From: a virus | Length of the DNA: 20,119 bases | Direction: 5' to 3' (one strand) | IMG/VR virus record: IMGVR_UViG_3300017971_000877 | Span: 1 to 20,119 of that record | Part shown: positions 1 through 8,688 of the stretch, piece by piece | Position numbering within the stretch: position 1 is the first letter of the stretch | Layout: each line of letters starts with the position of its first letter | Notes under the pieces: model-generated | Told to the model about the DNA's origin: nothing | Databases searched by the model: none | Seen by the model: the letters and a program-made list of their open reading frames with translations, nothing else | Position numbers and translations under genes: made by a program

Positions 1-842
1 CCAATAAAGTCATTTTCTGTTGTTGCGGTATATGTGGTATTGACATTACATACGGCAACAGTATTAGAAAACTGTGTTGTGTATCCCGTGACATAACCAA
101 CATGTGGTATCGATAAACAAGTATATTGATTACTGTAATCATCACCGTATTCCAGACCCTTGGAATTAATGTTATCTGTGAAAACCGTTGTGCCGTCATT
201 GGCAAAATTCAGGGTATTCGTGCCACCAGTTGTTTTTAGGGTCTGAACCATAGCGGTTTGACACATATCAATTGACGCATATGTTGATGTCCCGCCTGAT
301 GACGCTCTCAATAATAATCTACCAAGAGTCGGAGTGGCTTGCGACAGAATGCTTCCAACATAATCACCATTAGCTGCTTTTACTCTGAAGGTATCAGCAC
401 CACCAGAATACAGATAATCGATAAACGATGCGCTTGACGAACCCTGAATCACAAAATTATTTGTTCCCGCAGTAATTGTTGTGTTTTCAGAGAGTGCTCC
501 ACCGAGACCAACCTGCGTATTACCGCTAAAAAGACATAATCCGTTTGTAGCACCACTTAAATTACTTGAACCCTCACCTACTTTTATCCAGCTACTTGCA
601 CTGGTATAATTGGCTGCATCACAAAGCCAGTAAATACCATTATTTGCGGGAGTTGAATCGGAACTAACGACAGTAAATAAGCCATCATATATTGCCTGTG
701 TACTACAAACTGGACTAAAACACCATGTAGCGGGGTCTGTAAGGTCTGCATAAGTACCAACCAATTGACGGGCATCGATTGGAACAGTTGACCCGCCCTC
801 GAAGTTAGCTCCAAATATAAATGTACCTTTAAATCTTGACAT
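1..842 (-). CDS. Tail fibre/adhesin-like protein, C-terminus beyond window edge
   Basis: The frame is open from an ATG at 842 to the window edge, giving 280 codons of an incomplete protein (begins MSRFKGTFIFGANFEGG). It lies 11 nt after the preceding adhesin gene and is the fourth gene of that operon. Two parts resemble its neighbours. The N-terminal block around VPIDARQLVGTYADL matches the PLDDRYLS and PIDERYYNG blocks of the genes at 854 and 4239. A later stretch, LSGATNGLCLFSGNTQVGLG, matches LTGATNGIVLVNSGTTVALG of the 1124-residue protein. The composition is Gly/Ser/Thr/Asn-rich, as expected for beta-structured phage fibres. The start follows the operon's A-rich leader ending AAAGAT directly before ATG. 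A role as an extracellular virion appendage is inferred from paralogy. Whether it also carries the cysteine-rich C-terminal domain cannot be seen here. Confidence 0.8.
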   Translation of the reverse strand, partial: MSRFKGTFIFGANFEGGSTVPIDARQLVGTYADLTDPATWCFSPVCSTQAIYDGLFTVVSSDSTPANNGIYWLCDAANYTSASSWIKVGEGSSNLSGATNGLCLFSGNTQVGLGGALSENTTITAGTNNFVIQGSSSASFIDYLYSGGADTFRVKAANGDYVGSILSQATPTLGRLLLRASSGGTSTYASIDMCQTAMVQTLKTTGGTNTLNFANDGTTVFTDNINSKGLEYGDDYSNQYTCLSIPHVGYVTGYTTQFSNTVAVCNVNTTYTATTENDFI

Positions 843-853
843 ATCTTTCTATT

Positions 854-3800
854 TTAAAATACTAATCTTATGCATGTTGTGGTGAATCTATTTGCGCCAT
901 TATAAGTAAATAAACAATAGGGTGTTGAACCACAACATGTTGTTTCTGAAGACGAACTCGGTGTCCATGTTGTTAGTGACGCAGCACCACTACCGCCTTC
1001 AAATTCCCATGCACTTGAGAACGTGTTATATGTACATATGCACTTCAATGAATTCGCACTATACCATAAATCTGGAATCTCAAACTGCTGTTTATTAACT
1101 CCGTCTTCAGCAGCTAATACCAATTGAACAGGACTCGTTTCCATTGAAACATATGGTGTTTGTTTTGTTAATGTACCAACAGATGCGGTTGTCGCAAATA
1201 TTGGGAACACACCACAAATCGTTTTGCTGTTATTTAATGTGCCAGCAGGACATGCTGTGGCAAACGCAGTGCCGTTATTTCCGAGCGGTGTTACACCAGC
1301 ATCGTAGCAAACCGTTATTCCCCATGTTTCAGTTCCCGCACTTACGGTATAGCTACTAACATTCTGAGAAATGGTACATGCTGTACTTGGATACGTACCA
1401 TCGATTTGAACGCCAGTATAGATGTAACAACTCGCATCACCTACTCGTTTATCACTTGCACTACAATATTGTGGGTTGATACAACCTCTATTAAACGTTC
1501 CACATACATCCAATGAACTAATCGTACAACCGATTTCATAATATGTTGCAGATGGATTCAGAGTCGTTGAGAAACTCGGAGCGGTTAATGTGCCACACAA
1601 TTCAGGAACTAATATCTCCTGAAGTATTTGAAATGCGGTTTTACCAGTTAAAACCGTGCCGACTTCCATACCACCAACTTCACATACCGATGGACTCGCA
1701 AGATTATATGTCCCACCACTTGCGCCCACTGAAGATATGATGATTTCATTACCAATCTTTTGGATGTCAGTACCACCACTACCTTTTAACGTGTTAAAAT
1801 ATAATTGTCTATCCGTACTACCACTATATACTGTTGTGCCACTACCAACATTTGTTGCGCCAGTAATAGCATCATCAATTACTGGTTGTGTTGTTGCGGT
1901 ATATCCAGTGAATGAGGATTCCGTTAATTTATTATCTAATTGATTCTGTATATTGCTTGTCGCTCCACTGAGATAATTTAATTCCGTAGTGGTTATTAAT
2001 GCACCACCAAGTATATTGAGTTCATTGGTGTTAATTGTTGCGCCATCAAGAATATTGATTTCAGAGGCATCAGCCGTGATTCCACCAACTAAAGTAGCAT
2101 CGGCTTCACTGAGATGATAACGTTCTCCAGCACTACCGCCTTGCAATCCTGCGAGGTCATTATGAAGCGTTATTAATGGTGTGCTAATATATGATGCAGC
2201 CGTTGTTCCATTATATGATAATATTACGGAATGCGTTGCATTTGAAGTCACAAATGAAATCTGACCAAGTTTATCGGTTTCAGCCACAGTAAATGCTGGG
2301 GCGGTAACACTGGTTTCATAAAGAATCGCAGAATCACCTGTAAGCACCGAATCGATTTCATCTGTTGTCACATCAAATAACTTATTCCACACACTACCAA
2401 CAACACTTGTTTCAGCACTGTAACTACTTGGAACTGTGATTCCAACATTATTCGCATCGATAAATGAGGAAATCTGATATACACCACTTGGTGTCTGTAA
2501 ATATGATGCGTTGGTGTTTGTTGTGCTTGCACTAAAATATGTTCCAGTAAATTGATTACCTGTTGTTGTTGCGGTATATGCATTTCCCGAACCCGTTGTC
2601 GTAACGGTTGCTCCTGATATCGGTACGATTTGGTATATTTGATTAGTTAATGTCGTTACGTTAGATGAATTATCAACTCCCGCATAATCATAGAATTTCC
2701 ATGTACCCGCATCGATGCTGGTTCTGTTTATGGCATCAGAACGTTGCCATGCAGCAAATGCACGTGTTTCGGTTGCGGTTGCGCCCACAACCACCACTGT
2801 ACCACCACTGGTTACTGGTGTCTTGGAAAGCGTGGCGACTTGAATACCGTTGCCACTTGTACCATCTGAACTTATACCAGCAGGACTCGTCACACTATTG
2901 ATGATTGGTGTGGCATAATAAAAAGCGACTCCTGAACCCGCACTGGTTGACCCAACGACACCCGGAACCCATTCCATGCCGTTCCATTGAAGCACGTTAT
3001 CTGTAGCGGGTGAAGGTGTGCTGACATCAATAAGGTCATTGAGTGCCAGAGATGCGTTTACATCAATAAAAACTTTACCATTTACAGGGTCTTTTGTTAC
3101 AAGACGACCAATATCAATATTAATACTTGGTGAACTCGGTGCGACATTTGTCACCCCACCAGCCACCGTATCTGAAAGATATAATCTATCCCCAATTGTC
3201 ATTCCAGAATATTGGCTACTTGAACCCGAAGTATTTAAACCATTAACATTACCATTTGTTGTTATAAATCCAAATTCACCGTTTGGAATATCTTGGGTTG
3301 CCATACCGATAACATCTGCTTGTGTAGCACCCGTAGCAATCGCAAGAGCAACTGTTACCGTATCCGTACCACTTCCACCGTTACTATGTACCCCTGTCAC
3401 ATATACAAGTGAACCGTCATTAATTTGGCTTCCGGTATTATTATAAACCCAACGAACGTTTTCCTGTCCAATTTGAAGAGTTGATTCCGAACCAATTTGA
3501 ACTGCTAATGTTTGATATGATGTGTCGTAAAAAACGAAACCCCTTGTGTGACCAGTAATTAATGGAGACGTATCCCCTGTACAAAGAATAACGCCCTCAC
3601 AAAATATTGGTGTGCCCCCACTTATTGTTTGTGCCGTGCTTTGGTCGAGTTTCAAAAAGTTTCCAGATGTGAAACCCGTGACGTAATTGACATCGGGAAT
3701 CGAAGTTGATGTGAATCCGCTACTATAACCTGTACTACCATATTTTAATCCACCGCCATCATCAAAAGTTACTGTGCCACCTGTTGTTTGTAATAAGAAT

Positions 3801-4228
3801 CCCTCGTCATCAACCCCAAAAATTGTGGAATCACCACTTGTTTTGACTTGAAAATCTGTTGTATTGCTTATCGTGAAGCTACTTCCACTGGCATTAATTG
3901 TGGTGTCACCAGTTAATGAACCACCCAACGCAACCGTTGTACCGCTATTTACGAGAACAATACCGTTGGTTGCACCAGTGAGTGTACCTGCACCACCCAT
4001 TGTTTTCACCACCAAATCACCATCTCCGATACCCTCGGCATACCAGTATTCCGTGCCGTTAATATTTACTGTGAGTCCAGTATATCTATACCCCGCATCA
4101 ATTGTTGCATTAACTTCGGTAGTGGCAGAATATGGTTGTTGAGCACCAGCGACTATACGCTGACTCAAATATCTGTCATCCAAAGGATTCGGTGCTACGA
4201 GTGTAATATTTGCATTAAATTGTGCCAT
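854..4228 (-). CDS. Large tail fibre/adhesin with cysteine-rich C-terminal domain
   Basis: A 1124-residue protein and the largest of the adhesin operon. Residues 1-90 form an attachment-like domain (PNPLDDRYLS, YRYTGLTVNINGTEYWY) shared with both downstream and upstream paralogues. The middle is long, low in charge and Gly/Ser/Thr-rich. It contains repeats typical of phage tail fibres: EINILDGATINTNELNILGG, then TELNYLSGATSNIQNQL, and an ERYHLSEAD block near residue 730. From about residue 841 to the end is a domain with about 17 cysteines (SPSVCEVGG, TISSLDVCGTFNRGCINPQY) that is also found in the proteins at 4239 and 6228. No signal peptide or membrane segment is visible. It probably forms part of a receptor-binding virion appendage. 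The fibre assignment is firm by composition and repeats; the receptor is unknown. Confidence 0.85.
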   Translation of the reverse strand: MAQFNANITLVAPNPLDDRYLSQRIVAGAQQPYSATTEVNATIDAGYRYTGLTVNINGTEYWYAEGIGDGDLVVKTMGGAGTLTGATNGIVLVNSGTTVALGGSLTGDTTINASGSSFTISNTTDFQVKTSGDSTIFGVDDEGFLLQTTGGTVTFDDGGGLKYGSTGYSSGFTSTSIPDVNYVTGFTSGNFLKLDQSTAQTISGGTPIFCEGVILCTGDTSPLITGHTRGFVFYDTSYQTLAVQIGSESTLQIGQENVRWVYNNTGSQINDGSLVYVTGVHSNGGSGTDTVTVALAIATGATQADVIGMATQDIPNGEFGFITTNGNVNGLNTSGSSSQYSGMTIGDRLYLSDTVAGGVTNVAPSSPSINIDIGRLVTKDPVNGKVFIDVNASLALNDLIDVSTPSPATDNVLQWNGMEWVPGVVGSTSAGSGVAFYYATPIINSVTSPAGISSDGTSGNGIQVATLSKTPVTSGGTVVVVGATATETRAFAAWQRSDAINRTSIDAGTWKFYDYAGVDNSSNVTTLTNQIYQIVPISGATVTTTGSGNAYTATTTGNQFTGTYFSASTTNTNASYLQTPSGVYQISSFIDANNVGITVPSSYSAETSVVGSVWNKLFDVTTDEIDSVLTGDSAILYETSVTAPAFTVAETDKLGQISFVTSNATHSVILSYNGTTAASYISTPLITLHNDLAGLQGGSAGERYHLSEADATLVGGITADASEINILDGATINTNELNILGGALITTTELNYLSGATSNIQNQLDNKLTESSFTGYTATTQPVIDDAITGATNVGSGTTVYSGSTDRQLYFNTLKGSGGTDIQKIGNEIIISSVGASGGTYNLASPSVCEVGGMEVGTVLTGKTAFQILQEILVPELCGTLTAPSFSTTLNPSATYYEIGCTISSLDVCGTFNRGCINPQYCSASDKRVGDASCYIYTGVQIDGTYPSTACTISQNVSSYTVSAGTETWGITVCYDAGVTPLGNNGTAFATACPAGTLNNSKTICGVFPIFATTASVGTLTKQTPYVSMETSPVQLVLAAEDGVNKQQFEIPDLWYSANSLKCICTYNTFSSAWEFEGGSGAASLTTWTPSSSSETTCCGSTPYCLFTYNGANRFTTTCIRLVF

Positions 4229-4238
4229 ATCTTCTTAA

Positions 4239-6215
4239 TTAGTTACAAAATTGCATACCATAATTTATACTTGTTGCGTAATTGCTAACATAGAATTCAT
4301 AATTACATGTCCAACCACAACCATCTGGTGAATTCACCGAAATTACCTGTGGTGTTGCCATTAATGAATCTGGTATTGTGCCATTATTTGATGGGTTATT
4401 TAATCCCTGCCATACGGTTTTGGTTGGACCGCTGGCTGGAATCGCAAACCAAAAATATTCTGTCGTTATATTGAAGTTATCAACGGTAATTGTTCCCGTG
4501 CTACTTGCGAGACAATTACAGGTGTAGTTATTAAGCAACGTCTGGTTGATTGTTGGTGCGCTTACTGAAGTACCCCAGAACCAAGGATATATTCCCGTCA
4601 GACTTACTTGTGAAACCGTTGTGAACCCAGTAGATAACGGTGAGCCAAATGTACCGCCCTTACTATCATATGGTTGAACACCAGCACAATGACAAGCAGA
4701 TGTACACCATGTCTGTGTTCCAGCACTTATGGTATATGTTGGAATTGTCTCGACATGAAGTGTCACACCATCAACATAATAACCATCACATTGCCCACCT
4801 GTGCTTTCAAAACAATATCCAATAACACCACAACTTCGTTTATCACAAGTAGCCGTATATTGTGGGTTAATGCATCCAGCATTAAAACTACTACAGACAT
4901 CCAGAGAACTGATTGTACAGCCAACCTCAAATGTGCCACTTACCGATAATGTCGTAGATACCGATGGTGGTGTAAGAGTTGGATTCTGGGTCGGAACTAA
5001 TAGTTCTTCCCATAATTCGAAACTCGTTTTTCCCGTTAAAACCGTTCCAGCACTGATTCCACCAACAGTACAAACTGCTGGACTGTCCAAATTATATGTA
5101 CCCCCAGCTTGACTATCGATTATAACTGTATCGCCAGTTGTGGTTATTGTGACATCACCAGTACCAACTAATGTTCTTACTTGTAGATTTCTATCTGTTA
5201 TTCCTTCAATTATTTCACCTGTTCCACCGCTTAAATTGGTCGCACCTGTTAGGGCATTCGCACTTCCATCGGAACTACTGAAAATCACCAGACTACCGTC
5301 TGCCCTCTGACTAATACTTGTATCACCACTTGGTGTCAGGGTTCTGAAATACATCGTACATCCAGTTTTCCCTGTGAAAATATCAAATGTACCCGCACCA
5401 ACATTCTGACCAATCAGCGCAGAGGTCGCACCACTGAATCTGATGTAATAGTCATCATTAGTGATTCTAAGAAAATTCGGTGTATCGTTTATAATGGTTC
5501 TAAGATGAAGTTCTTGGTCTGACTTATTACTATATATGGGATTCGCAATTGTAATTGTATTGCCTGTCGTGAGGTCACCACTTACCGTTATTGATGCCGT
5601 GCTTCCAGAATTATAGAAACCCGCAGACCATTCGTCTACGGTGTAATAGACAGGACCGTAATCCACGCCAAGTGTGGCTGTTTGACCAACCAAATCCCTA
5701 ACATCCCCATCAATAAATCTCCAGCCTTGAGACGACACATCCCAAACCCAAGATTTCTCCAGTGTTAATATTGTTGCGACATAAGCACGTCTAAATGGTT
5801 CTTCATATGCTGCTTTACCAATTCTAATTACACCCGCATTATCTCTGTAATAGTAATTATATATTGAGAAATAATTACCATTATATGCACCACTACTCGT
5901 TAACGCCTGAACCACTTGAACACCCGTTGTTCCACTAAAATATCCGAGATTCGTTGCACCAGTTATGAAATCACCAACAACTTGTTCTGATGCATATTTT
6001 TTTTCGACCAATGTGTTGATATCGTCTTTAAACCAGTATTCTATATACGTTGAACCACTTTGAACCAATACCGTGAGTCCGAGATATCTTTCACCCACAC
6101 TAATTGATGATAGAACTTCTGAAGTACCCGTATATGGAACAAGTCCATTATAGTATCTTTCATCGATTGGTAGCGGTCCCGCTATGTTAAAATTATCACC
6201 AAAATTAATTGCCAT
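4239..6215 (-). CDS. Tail fibre/adhesin paralogue with cysteine-rich C-terminal domain
   Basis: A 658-residue protein, 10 nt upstream of the 1124-residue gene and 12 nt downstream of the 387-residue gene. Residues 1-70 carry the shared N-terminal domain (PLPIDERYYNGLVPYTGTSE, then ERYLGLTVLVQSG, then IEYWFKDD). The middle (about 90-370) is unlike that of its neighbours, apart from a short ITDRNLQVRTLVGTGDVTI block that parallels STDRQLYFNTLKGSGGTDI in the larger paralogue. From about residue 374 the protein has the cysteine-rich domain (SPAVCTVGG, GTVLTGKTSFELWEELLVP, TISSLDVCSSFNAGCINPQY). Common ends with a variable middle suggest modular exchange among receptor-binding proteins. The start follows the same AAAGAT-ATG leader as the other members. 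Confidence 0.85.
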   Translation of the reverse strand: MAINFGDNFNIAGPLPIDERYYNGLVPYTGTSEVLSSISVGERYLGLTVLVQSGSTYIEYWFKDDINTLVEKKYASEQVVGDFITGATNLGYFSGTTGVQVVQALTSSGAYNGNYFSIYNYYYRDNAGVIRIGKAAYEEPFRRAYVATILTLEKSWVWDVSSQGWRFIDGDVRDLVGQTATLGVDYGPVYYTVDEWSAGFYNSGSTASITVSGDLTTGNTITIANPIYSNKSDQELHLRTIINDTPNFLRITNDDYYIRFSGATSALIGQNVGAGTFDIFTGKTGCTMYFRTLTPSGDTSISQRADGSLVIFSSSDGSANALTGATNLSGGTGEIIEGITDRNLQVRTLVGTGDVTITTTGDTVIIDSQAGGTYNLDSPAVCTVGGISAGTVLTGKTSFELWEELLVPTQNPTLTPPSVSTTLSVSGTFEVGCTISSLDVCSSFNAGCINPQYTATCDKRSCGVIGYCFESTGGQCDGYYVDGVTLHVETIPTYTISAGTQTWCTSACHCAGVQPYDSKGGTFGSPLSTGFTTVSQVSLTGIYPWFWGTSVSAPTINQTLLNNYTCNCLASSTGTITVDNFNITTEYFWFAIPASGPTKTVWQGLNNPSNNGTIPDSLMATPQVISVNSPDGCGWTCNYEFYVSNYATSINYGMQFCN

Positions 6216-6227
6216 ATCTTTATATTT

Positions 6228-7391
6228 TTAACTATTTCTAAATTGTATTGGGTCTGGGTCAGACCAATTAACTTTACTCATATAAACCTTATAATTTACA
6301 CCTGTCCAACAACCCTGACCTGAATCAATATTAATAATACATTCATCTGGATATTTATCGGTTGGTGAAGAAGCAATACATCCGTTATTCGATGCATTAA
6401 CATACCAACAAGTTTTCGAATTTGTCGCCCCGCTTGGAATCGCAAGCCACGTATATTCGCTACAGGAATCGAAATCAACGGTTACCGTACCCGTACTTGT
6501 GGTAACTACCTTAGTACCACCCGTAATAAGTTCATTGGTTACAGCAGGACGACTTGCGCTTGTTAATTTACCATAATAAACAGGATAAATACCAGTAATT
6601 ATTCGAGTGCTAACACAGAATCCAGCAGGTAATGGATTTAATTGACCGCTACTACCTGAAGTACTCACACAATCACTATAATATGGTTGCGGTCCGCAAC
6701 AATAATTAACACAAACACCGAAAGTATTGCTACCTAAACCAATTCCTTGAGACCCATAATTATATGTGCATTGAAGAGCAGAACCAGCTAAAAATCCTGA
6801 TAACGGAACGCTCTGACAGGTAAATGTATATCCGCTCACACCATAACTTCTGTCTTCACAAGTTGGTGTTGCTCCCGTATATAATGGGTCTATACATCCA
6901 AGGTCAAAACATGCAGTTGCCGATAACGAAACTGATGACCCAGCCTCATATAGGGTAGTGTTTGGATTAAGAGTAAAAGACGAGATACTTGGGGCAGCTA
7001 AAATTGGCGGTACTGTAGGTGCAACCATGCATTGAATAATATCAACAATGCAATTATTAAATATTGACGTTCCAGCAGGAAGTCCACCAACCGTACATGT
7101 GGTCGGAGAAGCACCATCATAAATTCCCGTTGCACCGCTTGCACTACTTTGTTTTAATTTGATTACGTTTTCAGGGGCATCATACGTTAAAACATAATTA
7201 TTAAACGCTGAACTCGCACCGCTTGCCGTTACAATGACACCAGTACTATTTGTTGTTCCAGTTGCCAGTGTCAGACCACTTATTGTCGCTATCTGTGTTT
7301 GCCCACTTAACGTCAGATGTTGGTCGGCATTACTGCTTTTACATTGCTTAAACTGGGTGTTATCTAAATTTGGTCTTGCGAAAAATGCCAT
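6228..7391 (-). CDS. Short adhesin-like protein, mostly the cysteine-rich domain
   Basis: A 387-residue protein and the first gene of the adhesin operon. Its first 90 residues differ from the attachment domain of the other three (MAFFARPNLDNTQFKQCKSS). From about residue 91 it is the shared cysteine-rich domain: SPTTCTVGGLPAGTS, then CFDLGCIDPLYTGATPTCED, which lines up with the INPQY block of the paralogues. It may therefore be a stand-alone version of that domain, such as a tip protein or an adaptor. The start has the AAAGAT-ATG leader. About 190 nt of untranslated sequence precede it and contain a perfect hairpin (7454-7476) and a possible promoter motif (7485-7493). Function is inferred from paralogy only. 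Confidence 0.8.
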   Translation of the reverse strand: MAFFARPNLDNTQFKQCKSSNADQHLTLSGQTQIATISGLTLATGTTNSTGVIVTASGASSAFNNYVLTYDAPENVIKLKQSSASGATGIYDGASPTTCTVGGLPAGTSIFNNCIVDIIQCMVAPTVPPILAAPSISSFTLNPNTTLYEAGSSVSLSATACFDLGCIDPLYTGATPTCEDRSYGVSGYTFTCQSVPLSGFLAGSALQCTYNYGSQGIGLGSNTFGVCVNYCCGPQPYYSDCVSTSGSSGQLNPLPAGFCVSTRIITGIYPVYYGKLTSASRPAVTNELITGGTKVVTTSTGTVTVDFDSCSEYTWLAIPSGATNSKTCWYVNASNNGCIASSPTDKYPDECIINIDSGQGCWTGVNYKVYMSKVNWSDPDPIQFRNS

Positions 7392-7453
7392 ATCTTTTCA
7401 TTTATTTCTTGCTTTTATTTTCGTAACTACATGACCGTCCAGTAAGTTACCTA

Positions 7454-7476
7454 AACCGACTCGGTGGGAGTCGGTT
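7454..7476. other. Perfect 8-bp hairpin in the leader of the adhesin operon
   Basis: AACCGACT and AGTCGGTT form a perfect 8-bp stem around a 7-nt loop. No run of T follows on either strand, so it does not look like an intrinsic terminator. It lies about 65 nt before the first adhesin start codon, so it would be in the 5' untranslated region if transcription begins near 7485. It may stabilise the mRNA or bind a regulator; nothing in the sequence decides between these. Confidence 0.6.
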
Positions 7477-7484
7477 GCGTTTAC

Positions 7485-7493
7485 TATAAATAC
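7485..7493 (-). promoter_or_regulatory. Candidate late-promoter motif GTATTTATA
   Basis: The nine bases GTATTTATA on the minus strand are repeated exactly at 19481-19489, directly before the other structural gene with a visible 5' end. Neither site has the host-type TAnnTTTG box. This would fit a promoter read by a phage-modified polymerase. The inference is weak: two exact copies in A+T-rich intergenic DNA, at different distances from the start codons. Confidence 0.25.
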
Positions 7494-7520
7494 AAAAGAA
7501 ATGGATTAAATTTCGTCTTA

Positions 7521-7556
7521 AATAAAAAAACCCCGAAGATTTTCATCTACGGGGTT
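7521..7556 (-). terminator. Intrinsic terminator of the Ro/ARPP-1 operon
   Basis: The minus-strand RNA has a stem AACCCCG / CGGGGTT with an inner AGAT/ATCT helix, an A-A mismatch and a 4-nt loop, followed by a run of seven U. It begins about 24 nt after the stop codon of the 365-residue gene and separates that operon from the adhesin operon. Confidence 0.9.
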
Positions 7557-7579
7557 CTTAACGAACTATTTGTGTTTAA

Positions 7580-8677
7580 CTAAAGACTGAATCTGTCTTG
7601 ATTACGAGCCATTTTTCTCAACTCGTTGATTTCACGAAGTGTTTCGGGGTCGAAACGCTCACGTTTAACAACGCTAACCAAGTGGTTGAACTCATTTTCG
7701 GTGATAACCTGTCCAACATAACCCTCGGTTTTGAGAAGATATGACTTAGGTGCACGAGCACTGGTATCCTGACCTTCCTTATCAAGTGTTGCGTCAAAAG
7801 TCAATTCAAGAACTTCCTGAATTTTTTCCTGAACGCTTGCCGTCATCATTTCCTTGGTTTTCTTCAATGCTTTTTCAAGCAAATCAACAACGTTGTCCTG
7901 ATGACGCTTCTTGAGTTCGGTATAGGTATCGGTGAACTCGGTGTTAGATGTTCTATCCTTGAGTTCACTCATGATAGCCAGCGCACCGTAGCAGTCACGA
8001 ATCATCATTTCCCAAACCTGTTCGGCATAAGTAAATGATGGGAACTTATCAATTGCCACGATTTCTCCGTCAATCAACACGATAATACCAATAAGGTCAC
8101 GTGGACGTTCGAAGTGCGCAATAAATTGCTCCAGCTTCTTGTCGTACTTATTGAAGTACTTATCCAAGTAATTACCTGTATTGGATTTCGTGTCTCTTCC
8201 GAGCTTCTCGATAGCTGGATAGATACGTGAGTAACCACTATTCTGTCCAATGGTATCGAAAAGCATTTCACGAATACTCACTGGAATCATACGGAATTCC
8301 TGAGTACCACGGAAGTGACCAGTCTGACTACCCTGAACACATCCAGCGTCATGGTATGTCGTGCTGGCATTCTTATTCAGATACCCGCCTTTAATCATGC
8401 CGTGATTCTGTGCGCTCTGTTTCGTCATAACCGCCATCTGGGTAGGAATAATAACTTCCTTATTAGCTTCATTGCTGAAGTTAATTTCACCATATGAACG
8501 GTTACCCGCTTTAAGTGCGGTAAGAGGATTCGCAAAACGAGTATCAAGCGAATACTCTTTGTCTGTCGTAAGACAAACAATTTGCATGTTCATAATTGAC
8601 TGAACGATGATGTTACCATCGCTATCCTTGACAGGACGGCAACCTTTTAGCATTTCTGTAAAATCTCTTGTATTCAT
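7580..8677 (-). CDS. Probable ARPP-1 (DUF6569) family protein, partner of the Ro-like protein
   Basis: A 365-residue protein whose start is 11 nt after the stop of the Ro-like gene, so the two are co-transcribed. The central part reads like the ARPP-1/DUF6569 fold as I remember it. There is a segment with GQNSGYSRIYPAIEKLG, then a helix with YLDKYF, then DLIGIIVLIDGEIVAIDKF followed by a helix ending in YGALAIM. The GxxVxIDGxIVAxDxF strand pair is the most telling. A region from about 265 to 300 is charged and helical (KKRHQDNVVDLLEKALKKTK). No catalytic motif, signal peptide or membrane segment is visible. ARPP-1 proteins are poorly characterised; a role with Ro and its RNAs is inferred only from the operon. 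A plain hypothetical protein is the alternative. Confidence 0.6.
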   Translation of the reverse strand: MNTRDFTEMLKGCRPVKDSDGNIIVQSIMNMQIVCLTTDKEYSLDTRFANPLTALKAGNRSYGEINFSNEANKEVIIPTQMAVMTKQSAQNHGMIKGGYLNKNASTTYHDAGCVQGSQTGHFRGTQEFRMIPVSIREMLFDTIGQNSGYSRIYPAIEKLGRDTKSNTGNYLDKYFNKYDKKLEQFIAHFERPRDLIGIIVLIDGEIVAIDKFPSFTYAEQVWEMMIRDCYGALAIMSELKDRTSNTEFTDTYTELKKRHQDNVVDLLEKALKKTKEMMTASVQEKIQEVLELTFDATLDKEGQDTSARAPKSYLLKTEGYVGQVITENEFNHLVSVVKRERFDPETLREINELRKMARNQDRFSL

Positions 8678-8688
8678 GATACTTGTTT

